Below are positions 44,167 through 53,259 of a stretch of 64,000 nucleotides of DNA, piece by piece (within the stretch, counting starts at the first letter, position 1; every line of letters begins with the position of its first letter). Origin of the DNA: Stenotrophomonas sp. UBA7346. GTDB taxonomy: Bacteria > Pseudomonadota > Gammaproteobacteria > Xanthomonadales > Xanthomonadaceae. Where the stretch lies: NCBI GenBank assembly GCA_002471015.1, contig DKPB01000018.1, forward strand, positions 62,001 through 126,000. The letters are read 5' to 3'. The translations under genes were made by a program, and so were the position numbers. Under the pieces are notes generated by a model, which did no database searches, was not told where the DNA came from, and saw only the letters and a list, made by a program, of their open reading frames with translations.

Positions 44167-44196
44167 AAAGCCGGCCTCTGGCCGGCTTTTGTTTTT
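44167..44196 (+). terminator. Terminator after the second tRNA-Pro
   Basis: AAAGCCGGCC and GGCCGGCTTT arms, then GTTTTT. Confidence 0.85.
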
Positions 44197-44238
44197 GGTG
44201 GGTTTCAAACGACGCCACCCACCGCGTCGGAGTAAGCA

Positions 44239-45450
44239 ATGTCCACGTCCGCCCAGCCTCTCCCCCGGCACCCCCTGCTCAAGGGCCGCCTGCTGGCATT
44301 CATCGCCATCGTGCTGGTCTCGGCCAACCTGCGCAGCGCCGTCACCTCGCTGACACCGCTGCTGGACCGACTCGGCCACATCTTCGATTTCGGCAGCACC
44401 ATGACCGGCGTGCTCGGCATGATGCCGACCGCCGCCTTTGCCGTATTCGGCCTGGCCACCCCGCGCATCACGCGCGCCATCGGCCTGGAACGCACTGCCG
44501 TACTGACCATGCTGCTGGCCACTGTCGGCCTGCTACTGCGCGCATTCTCCGACAACGTCGGCATGCTGCTGGTCGGCTCCGCCATCGCCCTTGCCGGCAT
44601 GGGCATGGGCAACGTGGTGGTGCCACCATTGGTGAAGCGCTACTTCGCCGACCGCGTGGGCACCCTGAGCACCATCTACATCACCGTATTGCAGGCTGGC
44701 ACCATGGTGCCGGCGCTGCTGGCGGTGCCGGTCGCCGACCAGTTCGATTGGCGCATCTCGCTGGGCATGTGGTCGCTGCTGTCGCTGGCCGCCCTGCTGC
44801 CGTGGTTGCTGCTGGCACGCAGCGCCCCGCGCACGGAGACAAGTACCGCCACCAGCGAACATGCCGCCGGCCGCGTCTGGAAGACGCAACTGGGCTGGGG
44901 CATGGCGCTGATGTTCGGCATGACCTCGCTGGGCACGTACTCCCTGTTCACCTGGTTGCCGAAGGTAATGGTGGAAGCCGGTGCCAGCGAATCCTTTGGC
45001 GGCGTGATGGTGGCTGTGTATTCGGCCATCGGCCTCCTACCCTCGCTGCTGGTGCCCGCCCTGGCGGTGCGCATGCGCAACCCGTTCCCGATCGCGGTGA
45101 TGGTGTTCGTGCTGAACATGATCGCCTTCGCCGGCCTGCTGTGGGCACCGATGAGCGCACCGCTGCTATGGGCCGTCATCGCTGGCCTGGGCCCGTCCAC
45201 CTTCCCGCTCGGCCTGACCCTGATCAACCTGCGCACCCGCAGCCAGGCCGGCTCGGCGGCGCTGTCCGGCTTCATGCAGGGCGTGGGTTACAGCCTGGCC
45301 AGCCTGGGCCCGCTGCTGTTTGGCTGGCTGCATGGCCTGAGCGATGGCTGGGCATGGTCGTTTGCCTTCCTCGCCTGCTGTTCCGGCGTACTGCTGACCG
45401 GTGCGTGGTTTGCCTGCAAACCGCAGCAGCTGGAAGATCACTGGAAGTGA
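44239..45450 (+). CDS. MFS transporter, CynX/NimT-like
   Basis: 403 residues with twelve hydrophobic segments. The opening VLVSANLRSAVTSLTPLLD and AGMGMGNVVVPPLVKRYF match the CynX/NimT (cyanate/2-nitroimidazole) branch of the major facilitator family, whose true substrates are mostly unknown. Single gene between a tRNA terminator and its own terminator at 45468. Confidence 0.85.
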   Translation: MSTSAQPLPRHPLLKGRLLAFIAIVLVSANLRSAVTSLTPLLDRLGHIFDFGSTMTGVLGMMPTAAFAVFGLATPRITRAIGLERTAVLTMLLATVGLLLRAFSDNVGMLLVGSAIALAGMGMGNVVVPPLVKRYFADRVGTLSTIYITVLQAGTMVPALLAVPVADQFDWRISLGMWSLLSLAALLPWLLLARSAPRTETSTATSEHAAGRVWKTQLGWGMALMFGMTSLGTYSLFTWLPKVMVEAGASESFGGVMVAVYSAIGLLPSLLVPALAVRMRNPFPIAVMVFVLNMIAFAGLLWAPMSAPLLWAVIAGLGPSTFPLGLTLINLRTRSQAGSAALSGFMQGVGYSLASLGPLLFGWLHGLSDGWAWSFAFLACCSGVLLTGAWFACKPQQLEDHWK

Positions 45451-45467
45451 GTTGTTGCTGATACACG

Positions 45468-45500
45468 AAAGCCGCCGATGTGATTCGGCGGCTTTTTTTG
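45468..45500 (+). terminator. Rho-independent terminator of the MFS gene
   Basis: AAAGCCGCCGA and TCGGCGGCTTT arms followed by a run of seven T. Confidence 0.9.
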
Positions 45501-45527
45501 CACCGGCACCGGCGCTGACCGGTCGTT

Positions 45528-45754
45528 GTAGGAGCGGCGTAAGCCGCGAAGCTGGCAGTGCTGGGGTCTTGGAGCTTTGTGCACACTGAAGCTGTGGGTG
45601 CTTCGCGACTCACGCGGCTGTTACAGAAGAACCAAGATCAATGCCGGCCGTTGTAGCTCGGGTAAGCGCAGCGCACCCGGGAGCACGTAGCATTCGTTGA
45701 CGCGTTGTTTCGATCGTTGCATTCCCCGGGTGCGCTGCGCTTACCCGGGCTACA
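45528..45754. repeat. Palindromic repeats between the MFS gene and proA
   Basis: GTAGGAGCGGCGTAAGCCGC at 45528 (a hairpin also seen in altered form at 50240), a decayed inverse near 45600-45624, and a full inverted pair at 45653-45754 that opens GTAGCTCGGGTAAGCGCAGC and closes with CTAC; this pair is the same family as 5986-6072. The 45450-45763 gap has no gene. Confidence 0.8.
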
Positions 45755-45762
45755 ACGGCGAC

Positions 45763-47019
45763 TTACTTCAACGGATGCCTTATCTGTCCCTCGCCGCGCA
45801 CCACAAAGCGCTCCACCGTTAACGCTTCCAAGCCCATCGGGCCGTAGGAATGCAGGCGTGTGGTCGAGATGCCGATCTCCGCGCCCAGGCCCAGCTCGCC
45901 GCCATCGGAGAAGCGCGAGGAGGCATTGACCATCACTACCGCCGAACGCAACGCGCGCACGAAGGTTTCGGCATGCTCCGGATTGCTGGTAGCAATGACT
46001 TCCGTGTGATCCGAGGTATGGACCTGGATATGGGCAATGGCGGCAGCCAGGTCCGGCACCACGCGGATGGCGAGGATCAGGTCGAGGTATTCGGCGGCAT
46101 AGTCGTCTTCGCTTGCCGGGACGATATCGGCAACCAGCGCCTGGGTGGCTGCATCACCCCGCAGCTCGACACCACGTTCGCGCAGCGCCGCCGCTGCCAA
46201 TGGCAGGAACTCAGCTGCGATGCCCTCATGCACCAGCAGGGTCTCCAATGAATTGCAGGCCGCCGGACGCGAGGTCTTGCCATCGATCAACAGATCCACT
46301 GCCAACTGCAGATCGGCACTATCATCGACGAATAGATGGCAGACGCCCTTGTAATGCTTGATCACCGGCACCCGTGCATGCTCGGCGACGAAGTGGATCA
46401 GGCCCTCGCCGCCGCGCGGGATGGCCAGATCGATGATGTCGTTGAGCTGCAGCAACTCCAGCATGGTTTCGCGGCGCAGGTCTTCAACCAGTGTCAAAGC
46501 CGCATCCGGCAAACCTGCTTCGCGCAGAGCGCGCTTGAGGCTGGCGGCAATCGCCTTATTGGAATGGATAGCCTCGGAGCCACCGCGCAGGATCACGCCA
46601 TTGCCGGCCTTGATGCACAGCGCTGCCGCGTCAGCCGTCACATTCGGTCGCGCCTCGTAGATCATCGCGATCACCCCCAACGGCACCCGCACCTTCTGCA
46701 CTCGGATGCCATTGGGGCGGTCGTAGTCGCGGGTCACCTCGCCCACCGGATCCGGCAAGGCAGCGACTTCGCGCAGCGCATCGGCCACGCCGCGCAGACG
46801 TTCCGGGTTCAAGGCCAGCCGATCCAGCAGGGCCGAGCCCACCCCCTTGTCGCGCGCCGCCTGCAGGTCACGCGCGTTGGCGGCGAGGATGCCGCCTGCA
46901 TCGGCTTCCAGCGCGGCAGCCATCGACTTCAGCAGCACGCTGCGGGCTTGGCTAGAAAGCTGGCCCAGTTGCTGCGCGGCATCGCGGCACTGCAGTGCAA
47001 GGGTGCGGATATCACTCAT
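45763..47019 (-). CDS. proA: Glutamate-5-semialdehyde dehydrogenase (gamma-glutamyl phosphate reductase)
   Basis: 418 residues, aldehyde-dehydrogenase fold. It reduces gamma-glutamyl phosphate from ProB with NADPH, second step of proline synthesis. The catalytic Cys is in SRPAACNSLETLLVH; IYEARPNVTADAA and GVCHLFVDDSAD are ProA signatures. It is the last gene of the arg-pro run, 30 bp after proB, and ends against the repeat cluster. Confidence 0.95.
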   Translation of the reverse strand: MSDIRTLALQCRDAAQQLGQLSSQARSVLLKSMAAALEADAGGILAANARDLQAARDKGVGSALLDRLALNPERLRGVADALREVAALPDPVGEVTRDYDRPNGIRVQKVRVPLGVIAMIYEARPNVTADAAALCIKAGNGVILRGGSEAIHSNKAIAASLKRALREAGLPDAALTLVEDLRRETMLELLQLNDIIDLAIPRGGEGLIHFVAEHARVPVIKHYKGVCHLFVDDSADLQLAVDLLIDGKTSRPAACNSLETLLVHEGIAAEFLPLAAAALRERGVELRGDAATQALVADIVPASEDDYAAEYLDLILAIRVVPDLAAAIAHIQVHTSDHTEVIATSNPEHAETFVRALRSAVVMVNASSRFSDGGELGLGAEIGISTTRLHSYGPMGLEALTVERFVVRGEGQIRHPLK

Positions 47020-47049
47020 GTTCTGTCCTGCCGATGATCAAAGGAAAAT

Positions 47050-48198
47050 TCACAGCAACACAAGGTCGTCGCGGTGGACCACGTTGTCGCCGTAGTTGTA
47101 GCCAAGGATGGATTCGATCTCGCGGGTGTGGTGCTGGCTGATGCGGCGGATATCGACTGCCGAATACTGGCTGACGCCGCGTGCCACCCGTTGCTGGCCC
47201 TGCGCATCGAACAGCCGCACCTCCACCATGTCACCACGGCGGAACTCGCCTTCCGCACCCACCACGCCCCCCGGCAGCAATGAGGCGCCCTTGTCACGCA
47301 ATGCGCGTGCCGCGCCGGCATCGATCAGGATCGCGCCCGGCTCCAGCGGCGCATGTTTCAGCCAATACTTGCGCGCGGCAATGCGTGACTGCCCGGCATG
47401 CAGACGGGTGCCGTACAAGCACCCCTGCGCCAGCCCACGCACCACATCGCCGCTGCGGCCATTGAACAGGAAGGTGTCGATGCCGGCCGCGCCGGCCTTG
47501 GCAGCGGCCTGCAGCTTGGTCTGCATGCCACCGGTGCCTACCGCGCTGCCGCTGCCGCCGGCCATTGCAAGGACGTCAGGGGTCAATTCGGCCACCTCGT
47601 TGATCGGCTGTGCATCGGCATTGCTGCGCGGGTCGGCGGTGTACAGCCCGTCGATATCGGTGGCGATGAACAAGGCATCGGCATCGACCAGTGCGGCGAC
47701 GATCGCGGCGAGGTTGTCGTTGTCGCCGAGCTTGAGCTCATCCACCGACACGGTGTCGTTCTCGTTGATCACCGGCAAGGCGCCCAGTGCCAGCAACTCA
47801 TTGAGCGTTGCGCGCGCATTGAGGTAGCGGCGGCGATTACGCAGGTCGTCGTGGGTCAACAGCACCTGCGCCACCGGGCGCTCGAAGAAGCGCTGCCACA
47901 AGGCGATCAACTGCGCCTGCCCCAGCGCAGCCAGCGCCTGCCGCGCGGCCATGGCTGCACCGGCCTCAGCGGCCCTGGGAACGATGGCGCGGCCGGCAGC
48001 AACGGCGCCGGAGGAGACGATCACCACTTCACGCCCGGCCAGCACATTGGCCGACACGAACTGCGCCAGCCCGAGCGCGAAGCGCGGGGTCAAGCCGCCA
48101 CCATCGGCCGCCAGCAGACTGCTGCCGACCTTGAGGACGGCGCGGCGCCATTGCGGCAGTGCTTGTTCGGTGAACGGAGAGAACGACGTCTGGATCAT
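47050..48198 (-). CDS. proB: Glutamate 5-kinase with PUA domain
   Basis: 382 residues. The amino-acid kinase domain (residues 1-270) has KVGSSLLAADGG, VSSGAVAAGR, NENDTVSVDELKLGDND and GTGGMQTKL; a PUA domain follows (from about 285). It phosphorylates glutamate and is normally feedback-inhibited by proline. Arginine and proline share the glutamate pool, which may explain the linkage with the arg genes. Overlaps no neighbour; YciI gene lies 4 bp upstream. Confidence 0.95.
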   Translation of the reverse strand: MIQTSFSPFTEQALPQWRRAVLKVGSSLLAADGGGLTPRFALGLAQFVSANVLAGREVVIVSSGAVAAGRAIVPRAAEAGAAMAARQALAALGQAQLIALWQRFFERPVAQVLLTHDDLRNRRRYLNARATLNELLALGALPVINENDTVSVDELKLGDNDNLAAIVAALVDADALFIATDIDGLYTADPRSNADAQPINEVAELTPDVLAMAGGSGSAVGTGGMQTKLQAAAKAGAAGIDTFLFNGRSGDVVRGLAQGCLYGTRLHAGQSRIAARKYWLKHAPLEPGAILIDAGAARALRDKGASLLPGGVVGAEGEFRRGDMVEVRLFDAQGQQRVARGVSQYSAVDIRRISQHHTREIESILGYNYGDNVVHRDDLVLL

Positions 48199-48202
48199 GG
48201 GA

Positions 48203-48460
48203 TCAGCGGGTGTTCCATTCGTGCACGGTCAGTTCCGAACTGCCGTGGATGGCCAAGGGGTCGCTGGCGACGATGGCCTGGGCAGCTTCGAGGTTGTCGA
48301 CGTTCTTCAGCACGTAGGCACCGCCGGTGCCGTCGCTGAAGCCGCCGGTCAGGTGAAGCTGGTCTTTAGCAACAAGTGCGTTGAGGAAAGCTATGTGTGG
48401 GGCAATCACTGCGTCGTCGAATGACGGCTTGCGCATTGCCAGTACCAAGTAGAGCTTCAT
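48203..48460 (-). CDS. YciI-like small protein
   Basis: 85 residues of the YCII/DGPF-like alpha+beta fold: MKLYLVLAMRKPSFDDAVI, HIAFLNALVAKDQLHLTGGF with the conserved His and Gly, and AIVASDPLAIHG with conserved Asp-Pro. YciI proteins may have hydrolase or dehalogenase-like activity; role unknown. It lies directly before proB (stop 4 bp from the proB start). The ATG at 48460 is the family start; the upstream extension runs through repeats. Confidence 0.82.
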   Translation of the reverse strand: MKLYLVLAMRKPSFDDAVIAPHIAFLNALVAKDQLHLTGGFSDGTGGAYVLKNVDNLEAAQAIVASDPLAIHGSSELTVHEWNTR

Positions 48461-48532
48461 TGAATTCTCCTTTAGCTGCGTATGACACCACGCCGAAGCG
48501 GAAGTTGGTGCGATTGCTTTCGCTTGGAACTT

Positions 48533-48573
48533 GCTTTCGCTTTCGCTTTGGCTTTGGCTTTGGCTTTGGCTTA
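48533..48573. repeat. CTTTGG-type hexamer run
   Basis: TTTCGC and TTTGGC hexamers repeated about seven times; inverse of the AGCCAAA-type run at 48740. Confidence 0.85.
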
Positions 48574-48614
48574 AGCCCCTCTCCCGCCTGCGGGAGAGGG
48601 GTTGGGGTGAGGGC
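48574..48614. repeat. CCCTCACCCC-type palindromic repeat
   Basis: AGCCCCTCTCCCG and CGGGAGAGGGGTTGGGGTGA around CCTG; same family as 7418. Further CG-rich palindromes continue to about 48738. Confidence 0.8.
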
Positions 48615-48739
48615 AAGCTTCTAGCTAAGCGAAAAATCAAAAGCCCCCCTCATCCGCCCCCCGCCTTCGCGGGGGCAGGCTCTTTGGGCATCCCCGCCTT
48701 CGCGGGGACAGGCTCTTCTCCCGCAGGCGGGAGAAGGGA

Positions 48740-48870
48740 CAGCCAGAGCCACAGCCAGAGCCAAAAACAAAACCAAAACCACAGCCACAGCCACAGCCAA
48801 AGCCACAGCCAAAGCCAAAGCCAAAGCCGAAGCCGAAGCCGAAGCCGAAGCCAAAGCCACAGCAAGAGCC
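48740..48870. repeat. Hexanucleotide microsatellite (AGCCAAA/AGCCACA/AGCCGAA types)
   Basis: About 22 copies of a 6-bp unit CAGCCA, AAGCCA or GAAGCC with substitutions at one or two positions, running without interruption. It lies between argH and the yciI gene. Frames through it encode artificial Ser-Gln or Leu-Trp runs. The 48460-48917 gap is entirely repeats. Confidence 0.92.
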
Positions 48871-48916
48871 GGGGCAAAAACCAATACGGGCACCTTTCGG
48901 CGCCCGTATCAAAACC

Positions 48917-50215
48917 TCAGCCCTGCAACGCGCTCCAGCGCGCAACAAGCTCCTCAAGGCGAAGATCCGCGGCCGCACCGGGCGACACGCGCGCCGCCAG
49001 GCTGCCCTCGGGCGTACGCCCCTGCCCCGCCGTATCCGCCGCCTCTGCTGCAGCCTTGTAAGCATCACGGAACGGCACGCCCGCCACCGCGGCTTCCACC
49101 GCAACGTCGGTCGCATACATGCCCGAATCAATCGCCGCGCGGATGTTGTCATCGCGCCAATCCAGGTTCGACAACAAGGCCGGCAACAGTTCCAGCGCGG
49201 CAAGGCCGCGGCCAAAGCCGTGCACGATGGCGCCCTTGGAGTTCTGCAGGTCACGCTGATAGCCGGACGGCAGCGACAGCAGCTGCTCGATCTCGGTACG
49301 CGCGGCGGCAACGCTGGCATGGGTGGCACGCATCAACTCGATCACATCCGGGTTGCGCTTGTTCGGCATGATCGAGCTGCCGGTGGTGTACTGCGCCGGC
49401 AGCGCCACGAAGGCGAACTCACCGGTGGTGAACAGCGACAGGTCCCAGGCGATACGACGCAGGTCCAGGGTGGCGCCGCCCAAGGTTTCCAATGCGGCCA
49501 GCTCGAACTTGCCGCGCGAAAGCTGCGCATAAATCGGGCTGATCTGCATGCGCGAGAATGCCAGCGCCTTGGTGGTGTGTTCGCGGTCCAGCGGCAGGTT
49601 GACGCCATAACCGGCTGCCGTACCCAGCGGGTTGGTGTCGATCAACGCACGGGTGTCACGGGCGCGGATGGCATTGTCGATGAAAGCCTCGGCCCAGCCG
49701 GCCCACCACATGCCCGCCGAGGACACCACGGCGCGCTGGATATGGGTATAGCCCGGCAGCGGCTGCAGCGTTTCGGCCGCGGCACGATCCAGGGCAACCT
49801 TGGCGACTTCGGCGCTGATCTGCGTCACACGCTCCAGCTTGTCCTTCAGCCACAGGCGCGTGGCGACCAGGATCTGATCATTGCGGCTACGCCCGGTATG
49901 GATCTTGCGGCCGGCATCGCCAAGACGCTCGGTCAGGCGTGCCTCGATGGCCGAATGGCAATCCTCGTACTGCTCGTCCAGCACGAAGCTGCCGTTGCGG
50001 AAATCCTCGGCCAGGATGGCCAGCTCGCGCTTGAGCGCAGCCAACTCGTCGGCACTGAGGATGCCGATGTGCTGCAGGCCTTCGGCGTGTGCGGTGCTGG
50101 CCTGGATGTCGTGCAGGAAGAACTCACGGTCCAGGATGACGTCGTCACCGGCCAGGAAGGTCTGGATCTTCGCGTCAACGGCGACGCCGGGCTTCTGCCA
50201 AAGCAAATTTGTCAT
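48917..50215 (-). CDS. argH: Argininosuccinate lyase
   Basis: 432 residues. It splits argininosuccinate to arginine and fumarate. The fumarase-superfamily signature GSSIMPNKRNPDV is present, and TGRSRNDQ and GYTHIQRAV provide substrate contacts. The ATG at 50215 (MTNLLWQKPG) matches the xanthomonad start, which is shorter at the N-terminus than the E. coli-type alignment. It is the last arginine step in this pathway. A GTAGGCGCGGCG-type repeat lies between argC and argH. Confidence 0.95.
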   Translation of the reverse strand: MTNLLWQKPGVAVDAKIQTFLAGDDVILDREFFLHDIQASTAHAEGLQHIGILSADELAALKRELAILAEDFRNGSFVLDEQYEDCHSAIEARLTERLGDAGRKIHTGRSRNDQILVATRLWLKDKLERVTQISAEVAKVALDRAAAETLQPLPGYTHIQRAVVSSAGMWWAGWAEAFIDNAIRARDTRALIDTNPLGTAAGYGVNLPLDREHTTKALAFSRMQISPIYAQLSRGKFELAALETLGGATLDLRRIAWDLSLFTTGEFAFVALPAQYTTGSSIMPNKRNPDVIELMRATHASVAAARTEIEQLLSLPSGYQRDLQNSKGAIVHGFGRGLAALELLPALLSNLDWRDDNIRAAIDSGMYATDVAVEAAVAGVPFRDAYKAAAEAADTAGQGRTPEGSLAARVSPGAAADLRLEELVARWSALQG

Positions 50216-50239
50216 GTCGATCTCTCTCAATGCAGCCAT

Positions 50240-50264
50240 GTAGGCGCGGCGCAAGCCGCGAAGC
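50240..50264. repeat. Short GTAG-headed palindrome before argH
   Basis: GTAGGCGCGGCGCAAGCCGC followed by GAAGC; variant of the repeat at 45528. Confidence 0.65.
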
Positions 50265-50297
50265 GGACAACCTCTCAGCCGCCGCTACCCACCAGAA

Positions 50298-51251
50298 TCA
50301 GTACGGAACCGCCATCAGTTCATCCAGCCTCAACGCCCGGTTGAGGTTCTGCAATGCCTGGGTAGCCGCGCCCTTGAGCAGGTTGTCGATGGTCGCCACC
50401 ACCACCACGCGCTTGTTGCCCGGCGCCATGGTGAAGCCACCGATCTGTACACCGTGCTTGCCGGCAATGCGGCTGACCCACGGTGCCTCATCCACCACCT
50501 CCACCAACGGCTCGTTGGCATAGCGCTGCGCGTACAGGGCGACGATCTCTTCGCGGCTGCGCGGCTGCTGCAGCCACAGGTTGACGGTCATGGTGATGCC
50601 GCGGAAATGCGGGGCCACATGCGGCATGAACTCCACCGGCACGCCGAGCTGGGTCGACACCTCGCGCTCATGCACGTGGTTGGTCAAGGCGTAAGGCATC
50701 AGGTTGTCGCGCAGCAGCTCGGGGTTGTTCTTGTCCGACGGCGTGGTGCCGGCACCGGACCAGCCGGAGACACCAAAGCAGGTCGGCGGACCGGCGAGCT
50801 GGCTCAGCAGCGGTGCGATCGCCAGCTGCATGGCCGTGGCATAGCAGCCCGGGTTGCTGATGCGCTTCTGCCCGGCATAGCGCGCGCGGGTCAGTTCCGG
50901 CAGGCCGTAATACCAGCTGTTGTCGAAACGGTAGTCGGCCGACAGGTCGACGATCACCGTGTCCGGCGCCGCCGCATCCAGCGCCGCCACGAACGGTTCG
51001 CCCTTGCCATTGGGCAGCGCCAACACCACCGCGTCCACGCCCTTGGCCGCCACCGCGTCCGGGCCCAGGCTTTCATAGCGCAGCTCGCCGGTATAGGCGG
51101 CGTTGTGGTCGGCCACGCGCTGCCCGTCCAGTTCGCGCGAGGACACGAAGGCCAGCTCGATGCGCGGATGTGCGGCCAGCAGGCGGATCAGTTCGGCACC
51201 GGTGTAACCGCGGGCGCCAACGATGCCAACCGAGAACTTTTTGTCAGTCAT
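50298..51251 (-). CDS. argC: N-acetyl-gamma-glutamyl-phosphate reductase
   Basis: 317 residues. It reduces N-acetylglutamyl phosphate with NADPH. The Rossmann motif GIVGARGYTGAEL begins at residue 8, and the catalytic Cys is in SNPGCYATAM. His in HVAPHFRGI helps catalysis. It starts at 51251, overlapping the GNAT gene stop by 4 bp (ATGA), so it is translationally coupled within the arg operon. Confidence 0.95.
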   Translation of the reverse strand: MTDKKFSVGIVGARGYTGAELIRLLAAHPRIELAFVSSRELDGQRVADHNAAYTGELRYESLGPDAVAAKGVDAVVLALPNGKGEPFVAALDAAAPDTVIVDLSADYRFDNSWYYGLPELTRARYAGQKRISNPGCYATAMQLAIAPLLSQLAGPPTCFGVSGWSGAGTTPSDKNNPELLRDNLMPYALTNHVHEREVSTQLGVPVEFMPHVAPHFRGITMTVNLWLQQPRSREEIVALYAQRYANEPLVEVVDEAPWVSRIAGKHGVQIGGFTMAPGNKRVVVVATIDNLLKGAATQALQNLNRALRLDELMAVPY

Positions 51252-51862
51252 GAATGCGAATCCAGAAGGAATTGCAGGTGGGCTTTCACCGCCGGCCATT
51301 CCGTATCAATGATGGAGAACACCACGGTATCGCGGCGCGATCCGTCGGCGTGACGCTTGTGGCTGCGCAGCACCCCGTCCTGCTTCGCCCCGAGGCGTGC
51401 GATGGCGGTGCGCGAGGCGTGATTGAACCAGCTGGTCTCGAAGCCCACGCTGATGCAACCCAGGGTTTCAAAGGCATGATGCAACAACAGCAACTTTGCT
51501 TCGGTGTTCAAACCGCTGCGCTGCACGTGCGGGTGGTACCAGGTGTAGCCGATGTTGAGGCGTGGCACGTCGGCTTCCAGTGCGTAGAAACGCGTGCTGC
51601 CAACCACCTCCCCACTGGCATCGCGGACCACGAAGGCCAGCACGCGGCCCTGCGACTGCGCTTCCAGTGCGGCAACCACGTAATGACCGGCATGCTCGGG
51701 CGTAGGCACATTGGTGTACCAGCAGCGCGCCAACTCACCTTCACCCAAGGCACGCTGCAACGCCGGCACATGCGCCAGCTGCAGCGGCTCCAGGATCACG
51801 TGCCGCCCCTTCAGAACCGGCACCTGGCTCCAGTGCCCAGCGCTAGCCAGGTCCACGCTCAC
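51248..51862 (-). CDS. GNAT-family N-acetyltransferase in the arg operon
   Basis: 204 residues starting with GTG (51862), overlapping the argB stop. RimJ/RimL-like GNAT fold: LKGRHVILEPLQLAHVPALQ, then the acetyl-CoA region near VVGSTRFYALE and YTWYHPHVQRSGLNTEAKLL. It is conserved at this position in xanthomonads. It is not the NAG synthase (that domain is at the C-terminus of argB), so its substrate is unknown; proteins, small amines or an antibiotic are possible. Confidence 0.82.
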   Translation of the reverse strand: MSVDLASAGHWSQVPVLKGRHVILEPLQLAHVPALQRALGEGELARCWYTNVPTPEHAGHYVVAALEAQSQGRVLAFVVRDASGEVVGSTRFYALEADVPRLNIGYTWYHPHVQRSGLNTEAKLLLLHHAFETLGCISVGFETSWFNHASRTAIARLGAKQDGVLRSHKRHADGSRRDTVVFSIIDTEWPAVKAHLQFLLDSHS

Positions 51863-53187
51863 CCCTGCAGGCTCGGCTTGCGCTCGCCGCAATGCGCGAC
51901 GTAGCCCTTGATGCTGTCGAAGTCGTTGGCGCCGAACCAGAACACCTTCCAGTGGTCCAGCTTGTAGCAGCCGTCGGACTCGGAATAGTAGAAATGGTTG
52001 ACCGGGTTGCCGTTGCGCGAGCGCCAGAACAGCTGCGGGGTTTCCTCCAGCATCACGTTCCACACGGCGCGGCCCAGGCCTTCGCCCTGGGCATCGTCGA
52101 GCACGGCGAACTTGTCCAGATAAACGCCCTCAGCCTCGTTGGTGAGGATCACCGCGGTGCGGTAGTTCTCGCTGACATAGGCGCGCAGCAGCTTGGTCTT
52201 CTCGAAGTAGTCCGGCACCAGGGTGCGGCCGAAGCTGGATTCGATCAGCGACTTCAAGCGCGTGGTATCCAACTGGTCCCACGATGTCGCCTTCAGCACC
52301 TTCTCGCCGCGACGTACCAGCGTGCCCGAGCCCTTGTGGGTGAACAGTTCCTTGGCCAGGTCGGCCGGGCGCGTGATCGATACCGAGGATTCTTCCGGCA
52401 AACGATCCAGCAGGTCCTTGATCTGTTCGATCTTGACCCGCATGCCGCCGTGGATCCACGGCTGCTGCATCAGCTGGTCGTACTCGGTGGACAGGTTGAT
52501 CGAGTCGATCAGCTTGCCGTCCTCGTCCAGCAGGCCGCCGGTGCCGGTCAGGAAGATGATCTTGTACGGCTGCAGTTCCTGTACCAGCTCGTTGGCGGCG
52601 AAGTCTGCATTGACGTTGAGGATCTGCCCGCTCGGGGTTTCGCCCAGGCTGGTGATCACCGGGATGGAGCCGGCACGCAGGCTGGCTTCGATGGGCGCCA
52701 GATTGACCTTCTTCACCTCACCGACCAGACCGTAGGTGTCGACGTCCAGGTACTCGGCTTCGAATACGCCACCGGTGATGGAGGTTGCACGCGCACCGTT
52801 CTGCTGCAGCGCTTCAACCAGCTTGAGGTTGGACTGCTGGAATACCTTGCGCACGATCGCCAGGGCTTCTGGCGAGGTCACGCGCAGCCCGTCGATGGTC
52901 TTCTTCTCGATGCCTGCGGCCGACAACTCGGCATCCAGCTGCGGGCCGGCGCCGTGCAGCACGATCGGGGTCAGGCCAACTTCCTGCAGGAAGGACAGCG
53001 ACGAGGTCAGCGCTTCCAGATCGTCGCGCAACACCGCGCCACCGACCTTGACCACGGCAAAGCGCTTGGCATCAAGCTGCGAGAAGCGCTTGAGGTACTG
53101 GCTGATCTCCTTCGCACTGGCCATGCTCGAAAGCAGGCGAACGATGGTCTGGCGGGTCTGGCGGTGCGGCTGCATGGCTGGGGACAT
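51859..53187 (-). CDS. argB: Bifunctional N-acetylglutamate synthase/kinase (NAGS/K)
   Basis: 442 residues: amino-acid kinase domain (about 1-290) with VVKVGGAVLRDD, LHGAGPQLDAEL and NVNADFAANELV, and a C-terminal vertebrate-type NAGS GNAT domain (about 300-442) with DDAQGEGLGRAVWNVMLEE, the acetyl-CoA loop. Xanthomonads use this vertebrate-like bifunctional enzyme for the first two arginine steps. No separate argA/argJ is therefore needed. The N-terminal start is uncertain: MASAKEISQYLKRF 21 residues in is also possible. Confidence 0.93.
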   Translation of the reverse strand: MSPAMQPHRQTRQTIVRLLSSMASAKEISQYLKRFSQLDAKRFAVVKVGGAVLRDDLEALTSSLSFLQEVGLTPIVLHGAGPQLDAELSAAGIEKKTIDGLRVTSPEALAIVRKVFQQSNLKLVEALQQNGARATSITGGVFEAEYLDVDTYGLVGEVKKVNLAPIEASLRAGSIPVITSLGETPSGQILNVNADFAANELVQELQPYKIIFLTGTGGLLDEDGKLIDSINLSTEYDQLMQQPWIHGGMRVKIEQIKDLLDRLPEESSVSITRPADLAKELFTHKGSGTLVRRGEKVLKATSWDQLDTTRLKSLIESSFGRTLVPDYFEKTKLLRAYVSENYRTAVILTNEAEGVYLDKFAVLDDAQGEGLGRAVWNVMLEETPQLFWRSRNGNPVNHFYYSESDGCYKLDHWKVFWFGANDFDSIKGYVAHCGERKPSLQG

Positions 53188-53259
53188 TGCTTGTATCTAC
53201 ATGGCGACGTTATGCGTCGCGGAAAGGAGCCGGCGGCAGGCCGCCGGGCCACGTGCGGC

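Noticed and set aside
48531..49061. Ser-Gln or Leu-Trp repeat protein over the microsatellite
   Set aside because: It exists only because the hexamers keep a frame open; it overlaps argH and has no start signals.
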